A stretch of DNA of 38,344 nt from positions 1 to 38,344 of IMG/VR virus record IMGVR_UViG_3300029922_000165; one strand, given 5' to 3'. The notes beneath the pieces were generated by a model. It was not told where the DNA came from. It made no database searches and worked only from the letters and a program-made list of their open reading frames with translations. This document shows positions 14,423-22,176 of the stretch, piece by piece. Within the stretch, counting starts at the first letter, position 1. Each line of letters starts with the position of its first letter. The stretch comes from a virus. Made by a program: the position numbers and the translations under genes.

Positions 14423-16399
14423 ATGACAGAAGAAACCGAGGCCGCGGCCGAAGCAGCCCCCCGCGCGTCCGACATCACGCTGAACACGCGACTGGCGAGC
14501 TTCGCGTCGCCGACGCCGCAGACGGTCGACGACGACGAGCGGACGGTCGACGTCGTCATGTCGACGGGCGCGCCGGTCAATCGTTCGGATTACGAGGGCG
14601 ATTACATCGAGGCGCTGTCCCTGGACCGTGGCGCGGTGCGTCTCGATCGACTCAACCGCGGCGCGCCGCTGCTCGATTCGCACCGCTATTGGGGCGGCAC
14701 GCAAGCCATGCTCGGCGCGGTCGTGCCCGGCTCGGCCCGCATCGAGGGCGGCGAGCTGCGCGGCAAGGTGAAATTCAGCCGCTCCGAGTCCGGCGACCGG
14801 GCCTATCAGGACATGAAGGACGGCGTGCTCCGGCACGTCTCGATTGGCTACATCACCCACAAATTCGCGGTCGACAACACGACCTCGCCGCCGACGCGCC
14901 GTGCGACCGATTGGGAGCCGCACGAGCTCAGCGCGGTTCCTATCCCGGCCGATCCGCAGGCGGGTTTTCGCAGCGTAACGATCAACCGGGCGCCGCCCGC
15001 AAAAGAGGACAAGCACATGACGACTGAAAGCGAGGCGGCGGCCGCCGCTGTTGAAACCCGCGCCGCTCCCGCCCTTGACCAGCGGGCCATCGACGCCGCC
15101 GTCGCCGCCGGCGTGAAAACCGAAATGGATCGCCGCGAAGCGATCCAGGACATCGCCACGCGGCTCGGCCTTGGCGTCGAATTCGCGAACACGCATATTT
15201 CGGCCGGCGCGTCGCTGGACGCCGTGCGCGCGGCCGCGATCGACGCGAAGGCGAAAGCCGAGACCGCCGCTGGCGGCCCGGCCAATTCGGTCAACGTCAG
15301 CCGCGACGAGCGTGGATCGCCGTGGATTCTTCCGGCCTCCGCGCTGAAGACGCCTGAGCCCGGGCAGCGCGCCGCGCAGATGGTGCTCGCTATCGCGGCG
15401 GCCCGGCGGCTTGGCGCCAGCCCTGTAGATATCTGCGCCCGGCGCTTCGGCGCTGACGCGGTCTCGACCCGCGCGTTGCAGGCGTCGGTCGGGGCGAGCG
15501 GCGGCTATATGATCCCGATCGAATTGTCGTCGGAACTTATCGACCTGTTGCGCCCGCGCACCGTGGTGCGGCGAGCCACGCCGGCTTCGCGGCAGATTTC
15601 GATCCCGCGCGGCAATCTGACCATCGGACGGCAGAATTCCGGCGCGACGGTCGGCTATGTCGGCGAGGGGCAGAGCACCGCCTATACGCAAGAGACATTC
15701 GGCGAGATCAACTTCTCGGCCAAGAAGGCGAAGGCGATCGTCCCGATCTCCAATGACCTGATCCGCTTCGCGCAGTCGAGCGCGGACATGATCGTGCGCG
15801 ACGACCTCGTGCAGCAGCTCGCGGTGCTCGAAGATCAGAATTTTCTGCGCAGCGCCGGCTCGGTCTACAGCCCGAAGGGCATTCGCTATCTCGCCGCCTC
15901 CGCGAATATCCTGACTGCGACCACCTCGTCCTATTCGGTGACGACCGCGATCGCCGACCTGCAGGGCATGGTGACCGCGCTCGAAAACGCCTATATCCCG
16001 ATGAAAAATCCGGCGTGGTTCTGGAGCGCCAAGACGAAAAATTGGCTGTACGACGCGCGCGATAGCGTCGGCGGCTTCCTGTTCCGCGACGAAATGGATC
16101 GCGGGAGGTTCCGCGGTATCCCCTATTACTGGACGCAGTCGATCCCGAACAACCTCGGCGGCTCGTCCAACTATTCGGAAATCTATCTCGTCGACATGGA
16201 CGAATTCATCATCGCCGACGTGCCGGGCCTCATGATCGACGCCTCGCAGGACGCGTCCTATTCGTCCGACGGCACGACCCTGACCAACTCGGCCTTTGAT
16301 CGCGATGAGACCGTGATCCGCATCATCGCCGAGCACGACTGCAACATCAAGCACACGGCCTCGGCGGCCGTGCTGACCAGCGTCCCCTACGGCAACTGA
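14423..16399 (+). CDS. Prohead protease - major capsid protein fusion
   Basis: A 658-residue polyprotein. Residues about 40-190 form an HK97-type prohead protease with probable catalytic His in LLDSH (His87) and Ser in HVSIGY (Ser140). Residues about 200-330 are Ala/Glu-rich and predicted helical, like the scaffolding delta domain. The rest is an HK97-fold major capsid protein, with GASGGYMIPIELSSELIDLL and later VPISNDLIRFA, a typical capsid pattern. In many phages protease and capsid are separate genes; here they are one frame. Cleavage would be needed to release the shell protein, probably near residues 330-360, but the site cannot be read directly. ATG 14423 has GAGGAAAA upstream; internal ATG 15017 (residue 199) could give a capsid-only product. 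Confidence 0.9.
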   Translation: MTEETEAAAEAAPRASDITLNTRLASFASPTPQTVDDDERTVDVVMSTGAPVNRSDYEGDYIEALSLDRGAVRLDRLNRGAPLLDSHRYWGGTQAMLGAVVPGSARIEGGELRGKVKFSRSESGDRAYQDMKDGVLRHVSIGYITHKFAVDNTTSPPTRRATDWEPHELSAVPIPADPQAGFRSVTINRAPPAKEDKHMTTESEAAAAAVETRAAPALDQRAIDAAVAAGVKTEMDRREAIQDIATRLGLGVEFANTHISAGASLDAVRAAAIDAKAKAETAAGGPANSVNVSRDERGSPWILPASALKTPEPGQRAAQMVLAIAAARRLGASPVDICARRFGADAVSTRALQASVGASGGYMIPIELSSELIDLLRPRTVVRRATPASRQISIPRGNLTIGRQNSGATVGYVGEGQSTAYTQETFGEINFSAKKAKAIVPISNDLIRFAQSSADMIVRDDLVQQLAVLEDQNFLRSAGSVYSPKGIRYLAASANILTATTSSYSVTTAIADLQGMVTALENAYIPMKNPAWFWSAKTKNWLYDARDSVGGFLFRDEMDRGRFRGIPYYWTQSIPNNLGGSSNYSEIYLVDMDEFIIADVPGLMIDASQDASYSSDGTTLTNSAFDRDETVIRIIAEHDCNIKHTASAAVLTSVPYGN

Positions 16400-16480
16400 G
16401 CGGCGTTTCCGCTTCCTCCATCCCCGGCGCGCGGCGGCAAGCGGCGCGCTGATCTTTCAACCCGGCGGGAGTCTCCAGCC

Positions 16481-16915
16481 ATGCTGCCTTTCTTCAACAA
16501 TATCGGCGAATATATCAAAACCGTCGTCGACGATTTCAGCAATTCCGCAACCTCGTCCGAGGTTGACGGAACCGCGACCCAGATCGTCGGCCCCGGCTAC
16601 GCCTACAAGAGCGCGCAGGTCTCGCTCTATCTCGGGGCGGCGGCCGGCAGCCCGAGCGCCGTGTCGGTCGCCTGCCAGGTGGAGCACGCGCCCGCGAGTT
16701 CGGGACCCTGGACGGCGTTCACCGATCTCCTCGGCCATGGGCTGATCACCAACATTGCGGCTTCGTCGCAGGTGTCGGCCAACGTCAATCTCGAGGGCGC
16801 GCAGCAGTTCGTCCGGCTCGCCGTCACGCCGACGCTGACCGGCGGCTCTAGCCCGTCGATTCCGATCATCGGCGTCATGGTGCTCGGCGGCACGTCCGAA
16901 CACCCCGCGGTCTGA
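16481..16915 (+). CDS. Unknown virion protein, possible capsid decoration
   Basis: A 144-residue protein not assigned to a family. After a short polar N-terminus it is a mostly beta-rich, Ser/Val/Ala-rich sequence without Cys pairs or membrane segments. Strand-like stretches such as QVSLYLGAA, SVSVACQVEHA and VRLAVTPTL suggest a beta sandwich. It lies directly after the capsid fusion, the usual place for decoration or stabilising proteins. Start chosen at ATG 16481, with GGGAG about 14 bases upstream. The 81-base gap before it has a short GCGCGC hairpin too weak to call. Confidence 0.65.
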   Translation: MLPFFNNIGEYIKTVVDDFSNSATSSEVDGTATQIVGPGYAYKSAQVSLYLGAAAGSPSAVSVACQVEHAPASSGPWTAFTDLLGHGLITNIAASSQVSANVNLEGAQQFVRLAVTPTLTGGSSPSIPIIGVMVLGGTSEHPAV

Positions 16916-16971
16916 TCCCGCGCCGGCGCAGGGCTGGCGACGTCTGCAATTCTGATCCGAGGAGATCTTTC

Positions 16972-17304
16972 GTGACCAAGCTTGTCCGCTATCTGAGATC
17001 CGACCGCACGTCGAACGGTGTGATGAACGAAGGCGACGTTGCCGGTGTTCCCGACCACGTCGCCGGCAAGCTCGTTACGCAGGGTTTCGCCGAACTGTTC
17101 GACGCCGGCAAGGGGCCTGGCGTGCCGATTCTGGGCACGCCGCACGTCCGTGAGGCCTGGGAGGGCGAGGACGACGCCACATGGCAGAGGCGCAAGGCCG
17201 AAGTCGAGGCCGCCTCCACCAAGGAAGCTTCGACGCAGCGCGATAAGGTCGCTCGCTTTCTTGTCGATTCCGAGCGCGAGCGCCGGGCGGCGCGCGCGGC
17301 GTGA
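16972..17304 (+). CDS. Small unknown protein in head-tail connector region
   Basis: A 110-residue protein with a GTG start at 16972, supported by GAGGAG just upstream. The first half reads like a small beta domain (KLVRYLRSDRTSNGVMNEGD, then GVPDHVAGKLVTQGFAEL), resembling short head-attachment proteins of other phages. The second half is charged and helical (Glu, Lys, Arg). It overlaps the next gene by four bases. Position between capsid and tail suggests a connector or capsid accessory role; no family is claimed. Confidence 0.62.
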   Translation: MTKLVRYLRSDRTSNGVMNEGDVAGVPDHVAGKLVTQGFAELFDAGKGPGVPILGTPHVREAWEGEDDATWQRRKAEVEAASTKEASTQRDKVARFLVDSERERRAARAA

Positions 17305-17648
17305 TTCTCGGCTTCCCTACGGCGCGCAAAACGCCGCAGGACGTCATCACAGTCGCATGCGACTGGACGCGGTTTTTGCCCCTCACCCAGGGGGCGACGA
17401 GCATCGTCTCGCATTCGATCGCGGTCGATCTCGATATCCCCGACGCCGCGATCGGCGGCTTCGGCGATTCCGATTTCATCACGATCGGCACGGCGGGCGT
17501 GACGGCGGTCGATGGGGGCGTGGTGGGGTTCGTGCAGAGCGTGCAGCTCTCGGGCGGTCTCAACTACGCCTATTCGATCGTCGCGCTGACCGTGACGTTT
17601 AACGAGGGGACGCAATTGAGCCGCTCGTTCAAGGTGCTGGTCAGGTGA
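17301..17648 (+). CDS. Unknown connector protein, fibre-tail adaptor-like
   Basis: A 115-residue beta-rich protein. The layout (an N-terminal DWTRFLPLTQGATSIVSHSI, a middle glycine-rich part, and a terminal YSIVALTVTFNEGTQLSRSF) resembles small proteins annotated as phage fibre-tail adaptor, which have an immunoglobulin-like fold. The resemblance is from pattern memory and is not strong. It starts with GTG overlapping the previous stop and its own stop overlaps the next start, so it belongs to a tightly translated block. Confidence 0.58.
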   Translation: MILGFPTARKTPQDVITVACDWTRFLPLTQGATSIVSHSIAVDLDIPDAAIGGFGDSDFITIGTAGVTAVDGGVVGFVQSVQLSGGLNYAYSIVALTVTFNEGTQLSRSFKVLVR

Positions 17649-18037
17649 GCCTCTTCCTCAATCTAGCGCTCGTCGCCGACGCTGCTGTCGACGCCGTCAT
17701 GGGCGAGTCCCTGCTGATCACGCCTTGGCTTCCCGGCGAGTTCGTCTCGGGCGTCGCGGATCCGGACAATGCCGCGTTCACGGCGGTCGGCGTGCTCGAC
17801 GTGCAGGGCGTCGTCGTCGATGGCGCGGGAACACGGAGCGGGGCGCGCAGCGAGGTCGAGACGGTGAAGCCGGTCGCGGAATTCGCGCTGTCGCAGTTCG
17901 GCGATGGTCGGCCGCTGCCGCAGAAAGGCACGCAGATCACCGCGACGACGCGGCCCGGGTCGCCGGTGTACGAGGTCGTCAGCGCCGAGCCCGACGGACT
18001 CGGGCGCATTGTGTTCCAGCTGGCGCAAAAGTCGTGA
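17645..18037 (+). CDS. Putative head-tail joining protein
   Basis: A 130-residue protein starting with GTG. The C-terminal pattern, a strand followed by a turn and YEVVSAEPDGLGRIVFQL, resembles small head-tail joining proteins such as lambda gpFII relatives, where Pro-Asp-Gly turns link short strands. The N-terminal part has VDAVMGESLLITPWL, which also fits that family. Placement after the capsid and before the tail is the usual one. Not certain enough for a symbol. Confidence 0.55.
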   Translation: MSLFLNLALVADAAVDAVMGESLLITPWLPGEFVSGVADPDNAAFTAVGVLDVQGVVVDGAGTRSGARSEVETVKPVAEFALSQFGDGRPLPQKGTQITATTRPGSPVYEVVSAEPDGLGRIVFQLAQKS

Positions 18038-18798
18038 GCGGCCTTTCCGCCTTCGCGCTCGGCTTCACGGCGGCGCGCGCCATCAAGGGGCGAACCTGGG
18101 CAGGCGCGAATGTGCAGTTCGAGCCATCGACGCCGGTCACGGTCACTGCGCCGCTGATCTGCGTCTATTGCGCGCGCGGCCGCGCCGAAGTCGCCGGCGG
18201 CGATATTCTCAACGGCGCGGGCGACGCTCGCTTGCGGTTCGAATGTTTTTTGCCCGCGAAAGCCGTGGCCGCCGGCGTGTCGTTCGACAGCGAGGCCGGG
18301 CAGGCGCTCCTCTTCGCGCTGCTGTGGCGGCAGATCGAGGTCGTGCTGCTCACGGATATGGATATTTCGCCCTGGGCCCAACTCTGGCGGCAGTTTCGGC
18401 TGCGCATTCACGCGATCGACGCGGCGCGTGATCTCTATGAACTCGACAAGGGGCAAAGGGTGGCGGTGCAGGTCGTCGAGCTGCACTGCGAGACGCTGGC
18501 GGAGCCGCCGATCGGCGTCGCGCCCTGCGGCGTCTGGGCGGACCTCGTGACGGCGATGCAGGCCGACAGCGCCGAGGTCGCCTCGCTGGCCAGCCTGTTC
18601 GCGGCGCAGATCCAGGGGTCGCCGTCGGCGCTGCCCGACTGGCAGGTCGACATGGGCCTGCTCGGCGCGAGCGACGACGCGATCCAGGCGATCGGCCTCG
18701 GACCGCTCGATATTTCGACGCCGGCGCTCGATATGGGCCCCGGCCAGGCGATCATCGAGAGTGAGACTTATGCGGTCAGTCCGCTGCCGGATCTCTGA
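18034..18798 (+). CDS. Unknown protein between head connector and baseplate genes
   Basis: A 254-residue protein starting with GTG at 18034 and overlapping both neighbours. No family recognised. The N-terminal half contains CVYCARGRAEVAGGD and strand-like regions, the middle has QALLFALLWRQIEVVLL and PWAQLWRQFRLRIHAID, and the last part is acidic with repeated G(P/L)LD turns. There is no signal peptide and no clear transmembrane helix. It occupies the place where tail completion or tail terminator proteins are often found, so a role in capping or joining the tail is possible. Confidence 0.6.
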   Translation: MSGLSAFALGFTAARAIKGRTWAGANVQFEPSTPVTVTAPLICVYCARGRAEVAGGDILNGAGDARLRFECFLPAKAVAAGVSFDSEAGQALLFALLWRQIEVVLLTDMDISPWAQLWRQFRLRIHAIDAARDLYELDKGQRVAVQVVELHCETLAEPPIGVAPCGVWADLVTAMQADSAEVASLASLFAAQIQGSPSALPDWQVDMGLLGASDDAIQAIGLGPLDISTPALDMGPGQAIIESETYAVSPLPDL

Positions 18799-19337
18799 TG
18801 CTCGACGCGCTTGACGAGATGGTCCGCGCCATCGACCGGCGGTTCCAGCAGACGATCGACAGGCTGGTGCATGTCGAGCAGCGCCACGCCGACCTGTCGG
18901 CGCGCATCGAGCGCATGGTGCGCAAAGGGACCGTTACGGATGTCGACGCGACGCAGGGGTTGGCGCGCGTGCAGATCGGCCTCGACGACGACGGCGGACC
19001 GATCAAATCGCCGTGGTTGCCCTATTCGCAGGTGGCGGGCGCGCGCAAGGAACATTCGCCGCCCAGCGTCGGGCAGCAGATGGCGGTCATCAACCCCGAC
19101 GGATCGCAGGACTTCTCGCAGGGGTTCATCGTGCCTCACGGCTGGTACGATCAGCAGCCCTCGCCCTCGACCGATCCGGCGTCGGACGTCGTGACGCGTG
19201 GCTCGACCAAGGATGTCACGACGGCCTCGTCGCGCACGATTTCGGTCGGCGGGGCGAGCTTCACGATCAGCGACGGAAATCTGACGATCACCGCCGCCAA
19301 CATCAAGTTGAACGGCAATGTCGACGTCAACAGTTGA
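18798..19337 (+). CDS. V: Baseplate assembly protein V (tail spike base)
   Basis: A 179-residue protein of the P2 gpV family, the trimeric spike under the baseplate of contractile tails. The N-terminus is helical (ALDEMVRAIDRRFQQTID). An OB-fold core follows, with GTVTDVDATQGLARVQIG, SPWLPYSQVAGA and an SVGQQMAVINPDG segment, strongly typical for this family. The C-terminal part (SVGGASFTISDGNLTITAAN) is the repetitive beta-helix strand pattern of the membrane-piercing tip. It starts on the last base of the preceding stop. The PAAR gene follows immediately, consistent with a two-part spike. Confidence 0.92.
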   Translation: MLDALDEMVRAIDRRFQQTIDRLVHVEQRHADLSARIERMVRKGTVTDVDATQGLARVQIGLDDDGGPIKSPWLPYSQVAGARKEHSPPSVGQQMAVINPDGSQDFSQGFIVPHGWYDQQPSPSTDPASDVVTRGSTKDVTTASSRTISVGGASFTISDGNLTITAANIKLNGNVDVNS

Positions 19338-19346
19338 GGCTCTCGT

Positions 19347-19625
19347 ATGAGCTGGCCCGTCGTGCGCCTCGGCGATCAATCAAATCACGGCGGGGTCATG
19401 ATCACGGCGGGCAGTCAGCACGTCGCCGGCGGCATCGAGGTCTGCGTCGTGGGCTCTTTGCACAGTTGTCCGATTCCGAACCACGGCGTGACGCCGATTG
19501 TCACAGGTTCGCCGGCGTTCAAGTCCGGCGGCCAGTTGGTCGCGCGCGGCGATGGCGCGGGCGGCAGCGTGACGGGCTGCGGCGCGATCCCGATCGGCAC
19601 CGCCCCTCAATTCGTGTGTGACTGA
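19347..19625 (+). CDS. PAAR-domain spike tip protein
   Basis: A 92-residue PAAR-type protein that would cap the gpV spike with a sharp, metal-bound tip. Signs are the N-terminal VVRLGDQSNHGGVMITAG, with His in the glycine-rich turn, SLHSCPIPNHGV, and two Cys (CGAIPIGTAP near the end), all common in phage PAAR proteins. The gene stands alone with a 9-base gap after gpV. The usual role is penetration of the host outer membrane during tail contraction. Confidence 0.88.
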   Translation: MSWPVVRLGDQSNHGGVMITAGSQHVAGGIEVCVVGSLHSCPIPNHGVTPIVTGSPAFKSGGQLVARGDGAGGSVTGCGAIPIGTAPQFVCD

Positions 19626-19627
19626 CG

Positions 19628-20008
19628 ATGCCCACCACCACCGGCGTAAATCGATTCACCGGCGCGCCGCTCAGCGATTTCGCTCATGTCCGCCAATCGC
19701 TCGACGTCATCTTCACGACGCGGCTTTCGTCGCGGGTCATGCGGCGCACCTTCGGTTCGGCGATCCCGAAACTGTTGGGCCAGCCGCTGACGCCGCCGCT
19801 GCTGATCCGCTTTTACATGGCGATCGTCGTCGCGGTCGAGCTGTGGGAGCCGCGCTTCAAGGTGTCCTCGATCCAATATCCAAGCGCGGATAATTCCGCG
19901 TCCCAGCTCGGGCAAGGGCGGTTCGGCGTGCAGATTACGGGACAATACAGGCCGCTCGCCCTGGTCGGAGACTTCACGGTCGCCGAGACCGTCACGGTGG
20001 TGCTGTGA
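19628..20008 (+). CDS. W: Baseplate wedge protein W (gp25-like)
   Basis: A 126-residue protein of the P2 gpW/T4 gp25 family. The pattern DFAHVRQSLDVIFTTRLSSR and MRRTFGSAIPKLL, with EPRF, is a close match to the baseplate wedge pattern, including the EPR segment shared with T4 gp25 and type VI secretion TssE. It helps start sheath assembly at the baseplate. Start ATG 19628 follows the PAAR stop by two bases; the stop overlaps the gpJ start. Confidence 0.92.
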   Translation: MPTTTGVNRFTGAPLSDFAHVRQSLDVIFTTRLSSRVMRRTFGSAIPKLLGQPLTPPLLIRFYMAIVVAVELWEPRFKVSSIQYPSADNSASQLGQGRFGVQITGQYRPLALVGDFTVAETVTVVL

Positions 20009-20877
20009 CGGAGCGCTTCAACGCCATCGATCTGACGCAGATCCCGGCCCCGGACGCGCTCGAGACGCTGAGTTTCGAGACGCTGCGTTCAGCGATCCTG
20101 GCGGATGGCGTCGCGCGCATGAACGCGAACGGCGTCGCCTACAATGTCAACGTGCTCGAGAGCGATCCGTTCGTGGCTCTGGTCGAAGCCTACGCCTATC
20201 GCGAGCTCAACCTGCGCGCCCGCATCAACGATGCGGTCAGGGCCGTCCTGCTGCCGTCCTCGTGGGGCTCCAATCTCGACAATATCGGCGCGCCGTTCGA
20301 TACGCCGCGCAATGCCGGCGAGAGCGACGGCGCCTATCAGCAGCGCATCCATCTCGCGCCCGATGCGTTTTCGAACGCCGGGCCGACCGGCGGCTATGAA
20401 TATTGGGCGCGCACGATCCTGCCGACCGCGGTCGACGCCTCGGCCGTCATGACGACGCCGGGAACGGTCCGGGTCGCCGTGCTCTATCCGGCCCCGAACC
20501 CGGTCCCGCCGGCGGCCGATCTGCAGACGCTCGCGCAGTTCTTCGCGACCGACGATTCCAAGCCGCTCACCGATGTCGTCGCGGTCACTGGACCGGGCAT
20601 CGTCAACGTCGCCATTACGGCGATTTCCGAACTGTTTCCGGGCCCCGATCAGGCGACGGTGCAAGCCTCGCAGACCACGGCGCTCAACACGTTCCTGACT
20701 GCCAGCCGGAAGCTCGGCTTCACGCTGGCGCGCTCGGCGATCATCGCGGCGCTACAGCAGGGCGGCGTCAAGTCGGTCAATCTGACCTCGCCGCCGGCCG
20801 ATGTCGCGATCGACGCCTCGAGCGTATTCAACGTGACGGGCATCAGCCTCAACATCGCCCCTAATCGGGTGAGCTGA
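20005..20877 (+). CDS. J: Baseplate protein J
   Basis: A 290-residue protein of the P2 gpJ family, a wedge protein at the baseplate edge that connects to the fibres. Typical segments are FNAIDLTQIPAPDALETLSF at the N-terminus, SDPFVALVEAYAYRELNLRA (about 53-72), a region around GSNLDNIGAPF, and AGESDGAYQQRIHLAPDAFS. It starts with GTG at 20005, overlapping the gpW stop by four bases. The gpI-like gene begins two bases after its stop, the canonical P2 order J-I. Confidence 0.93.
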   Translation: MTERFNAIDLTQIPAPDALETLSFETLRSAILADGVARMNANGVAYNVNVLESDPFVALVEAYAYRELNLRARINDAVRAVLLPSSWGSNLDNIGAPFDTPRNAGESDGAYQQRIHLAPDAFSNAGPTGGYEYWARTILPTAVDASAVMTTPGTVRVAVLYPAPNPVPPAADLQTLAQFFATDDSKPLTDVVAVTGPGIVNVAITAISELFPGPDQATVQASQTTALNTFLTASRKLGFTLARSAIIAALQQGGVKSVNLTSPPADVAIDASSVFNVTGISLNIAPNRVS

Positions 20878-20878
20878 G

Positions 20879-22147
20879 ATGCCGGCGACTTTGCTGCCCA
20901 ACAATTCCACGCCCTGGGAGCAGGCGGCCGAAGCGACGGGAACGGCGCGGTTTCCGGGGCTCGATCCCGGTCTCGTCAAATCGGCGATCGACCCCTACAC
21001 GATCCCCGCGCAACTGCTGCCCTGGCTCGCCTGGCACTATAGCGTCGATATCTGGAACCCCGACTGGTCGGAGGCCGAAAAGCGCTGGGTGATCGCCACC
21101 GAGATCCGCCGCAAGCGCCTGAAGGGCACGCTGGGCGGCCTCAAGGCCTATCTCGGCCTGGTCAATACGACGGTCGTGGCGGCGATCCGGCCGCCGGGCA
21201 AGACCTATCTGTCGCCGGCGATGACGGACGCGCAGCGCGCCGCCTATCTCGCCCTGTTCCCGCAACTGCGGGTGCTGCCCTATGTCGCCGGCCTGACCAA
21301 CAAATACGCGACCTTCGCCAATGTCGCCTATGGCTTCGCCCAGGCGTTCGTCGGCAAGATGTATCCGGCGGCGACGCAGGTCGAGGAGCGCTATACGCGC
21401 ACCGCGGAGATCGTCGACCGCGGCGTGACCACCAATCTGACGGTACGCACCGTCACGTCGCAGGATATCGGCTCTGTCTCGGCGACGACCTATGACGAGA
21501 TCACGCTGCCGGCGATCGGCTCGCGGCAGATTTTTCCAGGCGCGGCGTATCTCGACAAGAAATGCTTTGGTTCGCCGTTCGACCCCTCCTCGGTCATTCG
21601 CGTGCCCGTCACGACGGATTACAGCTTCACCGCGCCGCGGGTGACGATCCAGACGGCCTCGCCGGGGCTCGGGCTGATCGACGTGACCCCGACCGATGTG
21701 GCGGAGCCGCATGTGGCGCTCAAAGGTCAGAAATTCCCCGGCAAGGGCGCGTTTCTCAATGCGTCGTTCACGCCGGCCTCGGTCGCCTGGCGCTACATTT
21801 ATCAGCTCTGGTATCTGTTCGACCCGACCCGCGTGCCGCAATCGCGCAAGGCGTCGACGTTTCTCAACTGGACCCGGCTCGGCATGCCGCCCTACACGGC
21901 GGAACTGCAGGTCGATATCGCCGGGGTCGCCGGGCCGCGCGAGGTCTGGCGCTATGTGCACGGCTGCCTGCGCTCGCCGCAGCAGACCGCGCAACAGATT
22001 TCCGACGCTTTGGCGGCGATCCGCGTCTCGATGAGCGCGCGCGACCAGATCCTCGTCAAGACCAAGACGTTGCGGCCGATCCAGCCCTCCGACCTGAAGA
22101 CCGTCGGTTCGGTCTCCGTCGGCGGCTGGACGCGGGCCGAGCCCTGA
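20879..22147 (+). CDS. I: Tail protein I, enlarged
   Basis: The N-terminal 120 residues match P2 gpI: LLPNNSTPWEQAAEAT, then LLPWLAWHYSVDIWNPDW and a KRWVIATEIRRKRLKGTLGG pattern. P2 gpI is about 176 residues; this protein has 422. The extra 300 residues form further beta-rich parts with repeated Tyr, Thr and Val segments (for example ERYTRTAEIVDRGVTTNLTV) that may form a fibre-linking extension, as seen in some phages where gpI is enlarged. It follows gpJ directly and precedes the fibre genes. It probably links the baseplate with the fibres. Confidence 0.88.
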   Translation: MPATLLPNNSTPWEQAAEATGTARFPGLDPGLVKSAIDPYTIPAQLLPWLAWHYSVDIWNPDWSEAEKRWVIATEIRRKRLKGTLGGLKAYLGLVNTTVVAAIRPPGKTYLSPAMTDAQRAAYLALFPQLRVLPYVAGLTNKYATFANVAYGFAQAFVGKMYPAATQVEERYTRTAEIVDRGVTTNLTVRTVTSQDIGSVSATTYDEITLPAIGSRQIFPGAAYLDKKCFGSPFDPSSVIRVPVTTDYSFTAPRVTIQTASPGLGLIDVTPTDVAEPHVALKGQKFPGKGAFLNASFTPASVAWRYIYQLWYLFDPTRVPQSRKASTFLNWTRLGMPPYTAELQVDIAGVAGPREVWRYVHGCLRSPQQTAQQISDALAAIRVSMSARDQILVKTKTLRPIQPSDLKTVGSVSVGGWTRAEP

Positions 22148-22176
22148 AATTCCCCTCTTAAGACAGGATCCGCGCC

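Noticed and set aside
16400-16480. GCGCGC hairpin after the capsid gene as a terminator
   Set aside because: Only 6 bp, no T-run, and expression of the following virion genes argues against strong termination here.
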